Part shown: in pieces, positions 54,913 to 62,900 of the stretch
Layout: each line of letters starts with the position of its first letter
Position numbering within the stretch: position 1 is the first letter of the stretch
Notes under the pieces: generated by a model
The model's input: only the letters and a program-made list of their open reading frames with translations
Database searches by the model: none
What the model was told of the DNA's origin: nothing
Position numbers and translations under genes: made by a program
Source: Wocania ichthyoenteri Th78
GTDB taxonomy: Bacteria; Bacteroidota; Bacteroidia; Flavobacteriales; Flavobacteriaceae
NCBI RefSeq assembly: GCF_000789235.1
Contig: NZ_KN525716.1
Span: 2,276,100-2,340,099, forward strand
Length of the DNA: 64,000 nucleotides
Direction of reading: 5' to 3'

Positions 54913-55491
54913 ATGAAAATTAAATTATTAGGGTTTGTATTAATTACTTTATTGGTTTCTTGTCAAAATGAAATCATAGATAATCGTGAGGATTGGGTTA
55001 AAGAGATTGATGAAACTATTATGGCGTATGAAAAGACAGCTAAAATAGAGTCAACAAAAACTTTAATGGAAAACGGAATTGAATCTGTTTTTGATTATTA
55101 TCAAAAAGATTCAAATGGTTTCCAAAAAATCAAAGGAACCTATAAAGATGAATTTAATTTAGTAGATGCTATCCTTGAGCTTTATGTGCTAAACGAAGAA
55201 ATAGTTTTAGAAAAAATGAGCGGACTTTTTCCTTTGCTTTACAAAGGTGAAAAGAAAGAAATCGATCCTTGTTGTGAACTGTTTAACCGATTTATTTATT
55301 ATAAAAATAGTTTAGAAGGAAAAGCATACACAAAACAATTAAAAATAATGAATGGTAAGGATAAAGAAAAATATATAAATGATTTGAATATGCTACCATT
55401 GATTGAAGAAGAAGGATTTAATATTGCAAATGAATACTGGCGAACAAAAAATCAGATAAAAGAATTGAAAGAAGAAATAAAAAACAATTAG
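54913..55491 (+). CDS. Small lipoprotein of unknown function between a histidine kinase and its regulator
   Basis: The 192-residue protein starts with a lipoprotein signal ('FVLITLLVSC', Cys17). The rest is mainly helical, rich in Glu, Lys and Asn, with a central Cys pair ('DPCCELFNRF', ~139-140). I recognise no family. The start lies 1 bp after the kinase stop, and the response regulator begins 25 bp after its own stop, so it is certainly in the same operon. Inference: it may interact with the periplasmic sensor part of the kinase. The alternative is an unrelated passenger gene. Confidence 0.75.
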   Translation: MKIKLLGFVLITLLVSCQNEIIDNREDWVKEIDETIMAYEKTAKIESTKTLMENGIESVFDYYQKDSNGFQKIKGTYKDEFNLVDAILELYVLNEEIVLEKMSGLFPLLYKGEKKEIDPCCELFNRFIYYKNSLEGKAYTKQLKIMNGKDKEKYINDLNMLPLIEEEGFNIANEYWRTKNQIKELKEEIKNN

Positions 55492-55516
55492 TGAATTTGT
55501 GGCAAATTAAAAAAAT

Positions 55517-56251
55517 ATGAAATTAACCTCAATCATAGTCGAAGACGAAGAAACAAGCAGACAAATTTTAAATAATTACCTCAAAAAATACTGCCCAAAT
55601 GTTACGGTTTTGGGCGAAGCAGAAAATGTTGAAGAAGCCTTGGTGTTAATTAGAAACAACGATTTGGATTTGGTATTCCTCGATGTGGAAATGCCCTATG
55701 GCAACGCCTTCGATTTGCTCGATAAAGTAGGCGATATCAATTTTGAAACCGTATTTGTAACCGCGTACAATCATTATGCGATAGACGCTTTAAACGCCCA
55801 CGCCTCCTATTATTTAATGAAACCTATTTCCATCGACGAGCTCATCAAAGCCGTCGATTACGTTACCGAAATAAAAACGAAAGAAGAGGCTCTCCAAAAC
55901 CAAGTATTGGTTCCAAAAACTAATACGGTTAACGGAAAAATAACCATTCCGCAGCAAAACGGTTTCGAGGTTATCGACACTTCCGATATTCTGTATTGTA
56001 AAGCCGACGATAACTACACCGAAATCTACCTTAATGCCAATAAAAAGAAAGTGGTAAGTAAAACACTTAAATATTTTGAAGATATTTTAAAGGATAGTGG
56101 TTTTGCACGCGTGCACAAATCGCACTTGGTCAATGTAAACGAAGTGGTAAAATACATGAAAGGCAAAGGCGGAAGCGTAATACTTAGCAACGGTAAGGAG
56201 ATTATGGTTTCGGCATCAAAAAAATCAGCTTTGTTATCATATTTTAAATAA
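55517..56251 (+). CDS. LytTR-family response regulator
   Basis: The 244-residue protein has an N-terminal receiver domain (~4-120) with acidic Glu9, Asp10, Glu11 and phosphoacceptor Asp56 in 'FLDVEMP', and Lys near 107 ('LMKPISIDEL'). A C-terminal LytTR DNA-binding domain (~138-244) contains 'DILYCKADDNYTEIYL' and 'FARVHKSHLVNVNEV'. It is the expected partner of the LytS-type kinase upstream. Codons ending in C are visibly more frequent here than in the preceding genes. The stop is followed at once by a hairpin repeat. Confidence 0.93.
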   Translation: MKLTSIIVEDEETSRQILNNYLKKYCPNVTVLGEAENVEEALVLIRNNDLDLVFLDVEMPYGNAFDLLDKVGDINFETVFVTAYNHYAIDALNAHASYYLMKPISIDELIKAVDYVTEIKTKEEALQNQVLVPKTNTVNGKITIPQQNGFEVIDTSDILYCKADDNYTEIYLNANKKKVVSKTLKYFEDILKDSGFARVHKSHLVNVNEVVKYMKGKGGSVILSNGKEIMVSASKKSALLSYFK

Positions 56252-56254
56252 CAA

Positions 56255-56274
56255 ATTCCTGCGAAAGCAGAAAT
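56255..56274 (+). repeat. GTCATTC-family hairpin after the response regulator
   Basis: ATTCCTGC, GAAA, GCAGAAAT: an 8-bp stem with one mismatch, starting 3 bases after the stop codon. It is a near copy of 28267-28286, which also starts 3 bases after a stop. Confidence 0.7.
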
Positions 56275-56334
56275 CTCATAAATTTGACACCTTACTAAAA
56301 CAACTAAACGAATTAACAACTAAACAATACATAG

Positions 56335-56850
56335 ATGCCAATAATAAAACCAGTAAACGGAAAATCACCACAAATACCAAACGATTGTTACGTTGCCGAA
56401 AATGCCACTATTGTTGGCGATGTTGTTATGGGCAACCAATGTAGTGTATGGTTTAGTGCCGTAATTCGTGGCGATGTCCATTACATAAAAATGGGCAATA
56501 AAGTCAACGTACAAGACGGCGCAGTTATACACGCCACCTATCAAAAATCGCCCACTACTATTGGTAATAATGTGTCCATTGGTCACAATGCTATCGTGCA
56601 CGGATGCACCATTCACGACAATGTTTTGGTAGGTATGGGTAGCATTATTATGGACGATTGTATTGTAGAAAGCAATAGCATTATTGCAGCTGGCGCGGTT
56701 GTAACGCAAAACACAAGAGTAGAAGCGGGCAGTATTTACGCTGGCGTTCCAGCAAAGAAAGTGAAGGATATTAGCCAAGAACTCATTTCGGGCGAAATAG
56801 ACCGTATTGCTAACAATTATATAAAGTATTCGGGTTGGTTTAAAGAGTAG
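56335..56850 (+). CDS. Gamma-class carbonic anhydrase-like hexapeptide protein
   Basis: The 171-residue protein is a left-handed beta-helix of hexapeptide repeats. Zinc-ligand histidines of the gamma carbonic anhydrase family are visible: His66 ('AVIHATYQ'), His84 ('SIGHNAIVHG') and His89. 'GDVHYIKMGNKVNVQDG' is also typical. It belongs to the YrdA/PaaY-like branch, whose carbonic anhydrase activity is often not demonstrated. Codon use resembles the adjacent response regulator. It is convergent with murI across a 226-bp repeat-filled gap. Confidence 0.9.
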   Translation: MPIIKPVNGKSPQIPNDCYVAENATIVGDVVMGNQCSVWFSAVIRGDVHYIKMGNKVNVQDGAVIHATYQKSPTTIGNNVSIGHNAIVHGCTIHDNVLVGMGSIIMDDCIVESNSIIAAGAVVTQNTRVEAGSIYAGVPAKKVKDISQELISGEIDRIANNYIKYSGWFKE

Positions 56851-56854
56851 CTTT

Positions 56855-56885
56855 TCGTCATCCTGAACTAGTTTCAGAATCCCAT
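56855..56885 (+). repeat. CGTCATCCTGAAC/GTTTCAG interspersed repeat
   Basis: 'tcgtcatcctgaactagttt' followed by 'cagaatcccat', an imperfect hairpin 5 bp after the gamma carbonic anhydrase stop. Confidence 0.55.
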
Positions 56886-56899
56886 CATTTCATGTTTTA

Positions 56900-56980
56900 G
56901 GGCGTTACCACACCCTTCTACTTCGCTCAAGGCGAATGGTCGCGCTTGAGTTTATCCTGAGCGAAGTCCGAAGGGTTATA
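56900..56980. repeat. Composite interspersed repeat, inverted relative to 28402-28455
   Basis: Starts 'gggcgttacc' and ends 'cgaagggttata'. Its reverse complement shares both ends and the middle 'gctcaggataaactcaag' block with 28402-28455, but is 27 bp longer. Confidence 0.65.
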
Positions 56981-56990
56981 TCTTTTTTTA

Positions 56991-57074
56991 CGTCATAGTG
57001 AGGATACATAATGTGGCAATCTGTCAATCAATCATGAGATTATCACGTCGTTGGACTCCTCATAATGACATTCT
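56991..57074. repeat. Imperfect palindromic element between convergent genes
   Basis: The left arm (56991-57023, 'cgtcatagtgagga' to 'gtggcaatctg') and the right arm (57034-57074, reverse complement 'tgtcattatgagga' to 'gtgataatct') are inverted versions of the GTCAT...GGCAATCTG repeat. The pair could fold into a long imperfect hairpin ending next to the murI stop. Confidence 0.55.
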
Positions 57075-57076
57075 AA

Positions 57077-57856
57077 TTAAAAATCCAGATAATCCACATT
57101 AAATTTTCCATCTAAAAGCGATTGCATCACATCAGGATTTCCATTAGTAAAGAGCTTATTTTTAGAATGTAATGTTTCAGTATTTAGCAAACCACGCTGT
57201 TCTAAAACAGCTTTAGTTTGTCTTGCAACCGCTTCACCAGAATCTATAATCCTAACATGATTTGGTAGTAATTCAATCAATATGGGCATAAAATACGGGT
57301 AATGCGTACAGCCTAAAACCAAGTGATCAATGTGAGCATCAAGCATGGGTTGTAAGTACAGTTTCAATAAGGTTCGCATTTCCTCCGAATGTAATTTTCC
57401 GCTTTCAATAAGTTCTACAATACCTTCTCCAACTTGTTCAAGCACATTAATATTACTGGCAAATAACCCCGAGGTTTTCGAGAATAACGTACTGCTTAAA
57501 GTACCTTTGGTAGCTAAAATCCCAATCGCGTTAGTTTGGGTTTGCAAAGCCGCCGGTTTTATGGCAGGGTCAATGCCGATAAATGGCACAGTATAGGTTT
57601 TGCGTAAATAGTCAATGGCATTGGTGGTTGCGGTGTTACAAGCTACAACAATAAGTTTACAGTTTTTGCTCAGTAAGTATTCGGTGTTTTTTATGCTCAA
57701 TTTTATAATGGCTTCTTTTCCTTTTGGACCATAGGGCGCATTAATGCTATCGGCCAAATAAATCGTATTTTCGTTAGGTAAAAGAGAATGAATTTCTTTC
57801 CAAATAGACGTGCCGCCAACACCAGAATCGAAAATACCAATAGGAAGTTTACTCAT
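57077..57856 (-). CDS. murI: Glutamate racemase
   Basis: This 259-residue cytoplasmic enzyme interconverts L- and D-glutamate, supplying D-Glu for peptidoglycan. Catalytic motifs are visible: 'FDSGVGG' (Asp10, Ser11), 'ACNTATT' with catalytic Cys73, and 'GCTHYP' with catalytic Cys183 and His185. Length is standard. It is the last gene of the envelope cluster bamA-ompH-ompH-murI, but a terminator lies between ompH and murI, so expression may be partly independent. Confidence 0.97.
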   Translation of the reverse strand: MSKLPIGIFDSGVGGTSIWKEIHSLLPNENTIYLADSINAPYGPKGKEAIIKLSIKNTEYLLSKNCKLIVVACNTATTNAIDYLRKTYTVPFIGIDPAIKPAALQTQTNAIGILATKGTLSSTLFSKTSGLFASNINVLEQVGEGIVELIESGKLHSEEMRTLLKLYLQPMLDAHIDHLVLGCTHYPYFMPILIELLPNHVRIIDSGEAVARQTKAVLEQRGLLNTETLHSKNKLFTNGNPDVMQSLLDGKFNVDYLDF

Positions 57857-57883
57857 AAGTCCATAAATTTAGGTAATAAAAAT

Positions 57884-57913
57884 AAAAAAGCTACCTTGTT
57901 TAAGGTAGCTTTT
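57884..57913 (-). terminator. Terminator between ompH and murI
   Basis: AAAAGCTACCTT (57886-57897) pairs perfectly with AAGGTAGCTTTT (57902-57913) over a 4-base loop. Minus-strand transcripts leave the hairpin into a T run. Confidence 0.85.
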
Positions 57914-57939
57914 AAATTATTTTTAATAAAGTAGAATGT

Positions 57940-58446
57940 TTAAATGCCTAATTCTTTTTTTACATCATCCAGTAAGTTTTTACCATCAGACATAATCATT
58001 ACACCTTGTGCAGAATCTAAAACGTATTCAAAACCTTGAGCTCTAGCTACTTTTAAAATAGCTGTTTTAGCTTTCTCTGTTATAGGTTTTAAAAGCTCTA
58101 ATTCTTTAGCTTGTAAATCTTGTTGTGCTTGCCCTTGAAATTGACGAATATTTTGCTCCATAGTTTGTACTTCTTGAGCTCTTTTAGTATTTTCTTCTTG
58201 AGTTTTTGTAGAAGCTTCAGCATCGTATTGCTTTACTTTAGTTTGAAACTCAGTAGCCATATTTTGAATATCTGTTTGGTAAGTTTTGCCTAAGGTTTCA
58301 AGTTGCGTTTGTGCTGCTTTCATTTCTGGCATAGCACTTATTAATTCTTGCGTATTTATATGGGCAACTTTATTTTGGGCTTGTGTAAAACTAACAGTTC
58401 CTATACATAATGCCGTTGCTAATAAAATAGTTTTAATTTGTTTCAT
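57940..58446 (-). CDS. OmpH/Skp family periplasmic chaperone (168 aa)
   Basis: The 168-residue protein has a signal peptide (cleavage near 'SFTQAQ', residue 23), a short beta start 'KVAHINTQELI', a long coiled-coil (~45-115, Gln/Glu/Lys-rich) and a C-terminal strand region 'YVLDSAQGVMIMSDGKNLLD'. This is the Skp/OmpH pattern: trimers that hold unfolded outer-membrane proteins for BamA. It lies 35 bp after the larger OmpH gene, downstream of bamA, forming one unit that ends at a hairpin. Confidence 0.93.
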   Translation of the reverse strand: MKQIKTILLATALCIGTVSFTQAQNKVAHINTQELISAMPEMKAAQTQLETLGKTYQTDIQNMATEFQTKVKQYDAEASTKTQEENTKRAQEVQTMEQNIRQFQGQAQQDLQAKELELLKPITEKAKTAILKVARAQGFEYVLDSAQGVMIMSDGKNLLDDVKKELGI

Positions 58447-58481
58447 TTTTAAATAGTATTAATGTGTTATAAATTGTTTTG

Positions 58482-59462
58482 TTAATTGTTGTTTATACTG
58501 TCTTTTGCCTTTTGGCGTTCTTCTAATATTTTTTTCTTTCTGTCTTCAAGTGCTTTTTTTCTTTCTTTTCTTTCTTTTAATTTTTTCTGTCTGTTTTCCT
58601 CAATAAGTTGTGCTTTTGTTTTGGTTTCTCCAGTGGGTTTTTCATCGGCAGATTTCCCTGTTTCAGTACTTGTTGTTTTATTTTGTGTATCTAACTTAGC
58701 TTGTTTCGCTTTAGCACGATCGTCCAATATTTTTTGGCGTCTTTCTGCGGCAGCTTTTACCTTAGCTTCGCGAGCTGCTAATTTTTCTTGTCTTGCTTTT
58801 TCAACCGCGCTTTCACGAGCTGCCTTCTTTTCTTCTAATGCTTTTTCGCGTTCTTCTAATTCTAAATTCACTTCTGGAACTACTTCTTCGTCTTCGGCTG
58901 CTTTTCGTTCAGCTTTAGTTTGTACTTGTTTGCGTTTAGATGCTCTTTTTATACTTCTTAATATTTGTTCGCTTAAATCGAATTGTTTTGCTGAATATAA
59001 CATTACAACATCGGCAGATTTATCAAATATAAAATCGTACTTTCTGCTTCCGGCCAAATCTTGCACTGCGGCAAAAATCTGATCTTGAATAGGCTGCATC
59101 AATTGCTTTTTCTGAATCATTAAATCGCCATTTGGCCCAAAACGTTTTTGTTGGTAATCTAATATTTCTTGTTCTTCAAAAGTTAAATCTTCTTCACGCT
59201 CATCAATAAGCTCTTTTGTTAAAAGTGCTTTTTCGTTACTTAAATCTTTGCGTTTTTGTTCAACAGCACTCAGTTTAGATTGAATCTCTGTGTTCCATTT
59301 TTGAGCCTTATCATCTAATTGCGAGATAGCTTCTTGATATTCTGGAACATTTTCTAAAATATACTCTGTGTCTATGTAACCAATTCTTACACCACGTTGC
59401 GCATGTAGTGAAAGGCTTAATGTGAAAATTACTGTCAGTAAAAAAAGAACTTTTGATTTCAT
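58482..59462 (-). CDS. OmpH/Skp family protein with long charged C-terminal extension
   Basis: I start it at the ATG at 59462, which gives 'MKSKVLFLLTVIFTLSLSLH' as signal peptide; ATGs at 59474 and 59495 are also in frame, but the last would overlap a -7 box. The Skp/OmpH core spans ~22-170, with coiled-coil helices and 'SRKYDFIFDKSADVVMLYSA'. The final ~150 residues are an unusual run of Lys, Arg, Glu and Ala resembling a long single helix or coiled coil, absent from the 168-residue paralogue. It may reach across the periplasm or bind a partner. It sits between bamA and the second ompH. Confidence 0.85.
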   Translation of the reverse strand: MKSKVLFLLTVIFTLSLSLHAQRGVRIGYIDTEYILENVPEYQEAISQLDDKAQKWNTEIQSKLSAVEQKRKDLSNEKALLTKELIDEREEDLTFEEQEILDYQQKRFGPNGDLMIQKKQLMQPIQDQIFAAVQDLAGSRKYDFIFDKSADVVMLYSAKQFDLSEQILRSIKRASKRKQVQTKAERKAAEDEEVVPEVNLELEEREKALEEKKAARESAVEKARQEKLAAREAKVKAAAERRQKILDDRAKAKQAKLDTQNKTTSTETGKSADEKPTGETKTKAQLIEENRQKKLKERKERKKALEDRKKKILEERQKAKDSINNN

Positions 59463-59492
59463 GTGATTATTCATCTTTTCGAATTGTATTTT

Positions 59493-59500
59493 CAAAATTA
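59493..59500 (-). promoter_or_regulatory. Possible -7 box for the ompH pair
   Basis: Minus strand TAATTTTG fits TAnnTTTG and lies 31 bp upstream of the chosen ompH start. A TTG (59524-59526) is 23 bp further upstream, slightly more than usual. Confidence 0.35.
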
Positions 59501-59574
59501 ACGAATTTTAATCTGAAAAATTTCAATTCTTATTCAAATCATCGAATTGTTATTAGAAAATATCGTGCCAAAAA

Positions 59575-62148
59575 TTAAAACTGTTGTCCAATTATAAAGT
59601 GAGTTTCCCAACCATTTTTTACAGTTTCGCCTGGTAATGCATCAAATCCATGACCAAAATCGATACCTAATAAACCAAATGCAGGCATAAAAATACGAAT
59701 ACCTAAACCAGCAGATCGTTTAATGCTAAATGGGTTGTAATCTCTAAAACTATTATAAGATGCACCACCTTCTACAAAGCCTAATGCATATATTTTAGCT
59801 GATGCTTTTAATGTAATTGGGTAACGAAGCTCTAATGAAAACTTGTTGTAAATGGTGCCGCCATCTTGATCAGATAACGATTGATTAGGGTATCCACGAA
59901 GTGCAATAGATTCTCTTCCGTCTAAACTATAACTGCCTAAACCATCACCACCAACAAAGAAACGTTCGAAAGGAATAACGCCTCTATCATTATTATAAGC
60001 GCCTAAAAAACCGAATTCTGCACTTGGTTTTAATACCAGGTCTTTAACAATCTCTGCATACCAATCTGCTTTAAAGTTTATTTTATAAAACTCTAACCAT
60101 TTGTAACGTTCTTGATCTATTTCTCCAACTCTATCTGAAGCTTCAGTTCTTTCTTCAACTGTATTTGTACCGTCACCAATAATAACTTCTAAATCGTCAC
60201 GTTCATCTTTAAGCGTTTTATAATCTACATTATTAAATAATGAATAAGGAATAGATAGTTTTGCAGTTGCCGAGAAACTTGAACCACCAGTTGGGTAAAT
60301 AGGGTCTATTCTAGTATTGTTTCTGCTTAGACCAACTGTATAAGATAAGTTGTTAGAATAACCATTACCAAAAGTAAATAATCCAGTGTTGTAATTATTT
60401 AAGTCATAGCGTTGATAACTTACGGCTTGCGATAATGTAAAATAATCATCTGGAACAGTTAAACGTTTTGCTAAACCTACAGTAATCCCAGTTATATTAA
60501 AACGTCTGGTTTTATCAGCATTTCTTGTAATTGGGTTATATAAAAATTGTTTTGTGTGCGATAAGGATGTTGAAAACTGTACCGGTTTTTTTCCACCTAA
60601 CCAAGGTTCAGAAAATGAGAAACTATAGGTTTGGTAAAAACGACTTGCTTGTAAACGTAACGCTAGTTTTTGTCCGTCGCCCATTGGGATAGGCTTATAA
60701 GCATCTTTTTTAAAGATGTCTTTTATAGAAAAGTTATTAAAAGAAAGCCCTAATGTTCCAATAAATCCGCCACCACCGTAACCGCCTTGTAATTCTATTT
60801 GACTAGATCCTGTTTCTTTAACAGCATATTCCATGTCTATAGTCCCTTCGTTTGGGTTTGGGTTGTTAAAGTTTGGTGAGATTTCTTGAGCATCAAAAAA
60901 GCCTAATTGCCCAAGCTCTCTAACCGAACGCACCACATTTTCTTTACTGTATAGCTGCCCAGGGCGTGTGCGTAACATTCTGTAAATAACATGGTCGTTA
61001 GTTTTATCGTTTCCAACAACCGATACTTTATTAAAATAGGCTGGTTTTCCTTCAGATATTCTAATTTCCATGTCAATAACATTGTTTTCTGCATTGACTT
61101 CAACGGGGTTTATAGAAGAGAATAAATATCCGCTATTTTGATACAGATTTGTAATGTCTATTGCATCTGGTTTTGTGTCATCTGCAATACGTTTTTGCAA
61201 CTCAACACCATTATAAGTATCACCTTTGTTAATCCGTAAATATCTGCGTAAATATTCATTGCTATAAACGGTATTACCAATAAAGGTAATATCGCCAAAA
61301 GTATATTGTTCGCCTTCATTAACATTTATATGAAGTGATACTGTTTTTTTATCGTCGTTAATAATTAAGCTGTCAGATAAAATACGAGCATCTCTATAAC
61401 CGTTTTCTTTGTATTTATCAATTACTTTAGATAAATCTTCTTGATAAGCAGAATCAATAAATTTTGAACGTTTTAATATACGTAAGCGGTTTATCTTTTT
61501 TGTATTTTTCATGGCTTTTCTAAGCTTTTTATCACTTAAAATAGTGTTGCCGCTAAATACAATATCTTTAACTTTAACTTTTTCGCCTTTATCTATATTT
61601 ACTACCATATTAACTCTAGCTGTTTCTAAAGAGTCTTTTACATCAATGGTATTGATAAGTGTTTTAGAATTGTAGTAACCTTCTTTTTTATATTTTTTAG
61701 TTAAGAAGTTTTTGGTATTTGTAATAAGATTTTCGGTTACTTTTGTGCCTTTATCTAAACCTGTGTCTTTAATAATGCCTTCTTTTTTACCTTTTTTAAC
61801 ACCGTTAATTTTTAGCTCGTTAAGTTGTGGTAAATCAGACAATCTAATTTCTAAATGCGCTACATTACCTTCAATTTTAGTGATGTAAATTTCTATATCG
61901 TTAAACAGTTTTGAGTTCCAAAGTTTTTTTATGGCAGTACTAATGTCTTCTCCAGGAATAGTCATTTCCTTACCTTTTCTTAAACCAGAATAAGTAACAA
62001 TAGTTTGCTCGCTAAAACTGGTGTTACCAGAAACTGTAATACCTCCTAAGGTGTATTTTTTACCATTATTATATGGTAATTCTTGTGCTTGAATGTTAAA
62101 ACTACATAAGGTTATTATTGCTAATAAACAGTGTTTTAAAGTTGTCAA
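59575..62148 (-). CDS. bamA: Outer-membrane protein assembly factor BamA
   Basis: I start it at the TTG at 62148, 10 bp after the uppS stop, because the signal peptide 'TTLKHCLLAIITLCSFNIQAQ' then begins the protein. The frame is open further upstream (to 62289) but that would overlap uppS by ~130 bp; a GTG 24 bp upstream is another option. The ~857-residue protein has five POTRA domains (to ~435) and a C-terminal 16-strand Omp85 barrel (blocks 'GGYGGGGFIGTLGLSFNNFS' and 'RGYPNQSLSDQDGG'). It inserts barrel proteins, which in this organism include SprA and PorP/SprF. It ends in Phe as barrel substrates do. Order uppS-bamA-ompH-ompH-murI. Confidence 0.94.
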   Translation of the reverse strand: MTTLKHCLLAIITLCSFNIQAQELPYNNGKKYTLGGITVSGNTSFSEQTIVTYSGLRKGKEMTIPGEDISTAIKKLWNSKLFNDIEIYITKIEGNVAHLEIRLSDLPQLNELKINGVKKGKKEGIIKDTGLDKGTKVTENLITNTKNFLTKKYKKEGYYNSKTLINTIDVKDSLETARVNMVVNIDKGEKVKVKDIVFSGNTILSDKKLRKAMKNTKKINRLRILKRSKFIDSAYQEDLSKVIDKYKENGYRDARILSDSLIINDDKKTVSLHINVNEGEQYTFGDITFIGNTVYSNEYLRRYLRINKGDTYNGVELQKRIADDTKPDAIDITNLYQNSGYLFSSINPVEVNAENNVIDMEIRISEGKPAYFNKVSVVGNDKTNDHVIYRMLRTRPGQLYSKENVVRSVRELGQLGFFDAQEISPNFNNPNPNEGTIDMEYAVKETGSSQIELQGGYGGGGFIGTLGLSFNNFSIKDIFKKDAYKPIPMGDGQKLALRLQASRFYQTYSFSFSEPWLGGKKPVQFSTSLSHTKQFLYNPITRNADKTRRFNITGITVGLAKRLTVPDDYFTLSQAVSYQRYDLNNYNTGLFTFGNGYSNNLSYTVGLSRNNTRIDPIYPTGGSSFSATAKLSIPYSLFNNVDYKTLKDERDDLEVIIGDGTNTVEERTEASDRVGEIDQERYKWLEFYKINFKADWYAEIVKDLVLKPSAEFGFLGAYNNDRGVIPFERFFVGGDGLGSYSLDGRESIALRGYPNQSLSDQDGGTIYNKFSLELRYPITLKASAKIYALGFVEGGASYNSFRDYNPFSIKRSAGLGIRIFMPAFGLLGIDFGHGFDALPGETVKNGWETHFIIGQQF

Positions 62149-62158
62149 AGATAAAATA

Positions 62159-62899
62159 TTAGCTAAGTTGTTCACTTGTTTTCCCAAATCGTCGTTCTCT
62201 TTTTTGATATTCAATAATAGCTTCGTACAAATGTTGCTTTGTAAAATCTGGCCAAAGCGTACTAGTAAAGTACAATTCTGCATAAGCAATTTGCCATAAT
62301 AAAAAATTGCTTATACGTTGTTCGCCACTAGTTCTTATAAGCAAATCTACATCTGGCAAATTTTGCGTGTAAAGATGCTCATTAATAATCGATTCATCAA
62401 TTTTTTCTGGCGAAATTATATTATTTTTAACTTTAATGCTAATCTCTTTAACAGTATTTAGGATTTCTTCCCTAGAGCCATAGCTTAAAGCTAGGGTTAA
62501 AGTCATTCTATTATTACTTTTTGTGCTTTCTATAACTTCATTCAGTTCTTTATAAACTTTTTTTGGAAGTGTTTGTAAATTACCAATAGCGGCAAGTTTA
62601 ATATTATTATCTTGAAGTGTTTTTATTTCCTTTTTTAATGAGGACACTAAAAGTTTCATTAGCGTTTGCACTTCTAGTTTTGGTCGGTTCCAATTTTCGG
62701 TGGAAAATGCATAAAGTGTTAAATTTTTTATACCAAGTTCTGCTGAAGCTTCAACCGTTTCGCGAACTGATTTTGTGCCATTTTCATGACCAAAAGCTCG
62801 CAACATACCTTTTTGTTTTGCCCATCGTCCGTTACCATCCATAATAATGGCAATGTGCTTTGGTAGCGTTTTAGTTTGTATGTTTTCTTTTAAATTCAT
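62159..62899 (-). CDS. uppS: Isoprenyl transferase (undecaprenyl diphosphate synthase)
   Basis: This 246-residue cis-prenyltransferase builds the C55 lipid carrier for peptidoglycan and O-antigen. The family motif 'HIAIIMDGNGRWAKQKG' has catalytic Asp21. 'TLYAFSTENWNRP' (~62-74) and 'DLLIRTSGEQRISNFLLWQI' (~192-211) are the other conserved blocks. It starts 1 bp after the stop of the PorG-like gene, so the two are co-transcribed, and is followed by bamA. Confidence 0.96.
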   Translation of the reverse strand: MNLKENIQTKTLPKHIAIIMDGNGRWAKQKGMLRAFGHENGTKSVRETVEASAELGIKNLTLYAFSTENWNRPKLEVQTLMKLLVSSLKKEIKTLQDNNIKLAAIGNLQTLPKKVYKELNEVIESTKSNNRMTLTLALSYGSREEILNTVKEISIKVKNNIISPEKIDESIINEHLYTQNLPDVDLLIRTSGEQRISNFLLWQIAYAELYFTSTLWPDFTKQHLYEAIIEYQKRERRFGKTSEQLS

Positions 62900-62900
62900 T

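Noticed and set aside
56365-56778. 137-codon minus-strand frame opposite the gamma carbonic anhydrase gene
   Set aside because: The plus-strand gene has complete zinc-ligand and hexapeptide motifs; the minus frame is a His/Asn-rich shadow of those repeats.
58486-59082. 198-codon plus-strand frame opposite the large ompH gene
   Set aside because: Ser/Phe/Leu-rich translation arises from the Lys/Arg/Glu codons of the OmpH tail on the other strand.
62149-62289. Upstream extension of bamA to an ATG at 62289
   Set aside because: It would overlap uppS by about 130 bp and place about 47 non-signal-like residues before a good signal peptide.
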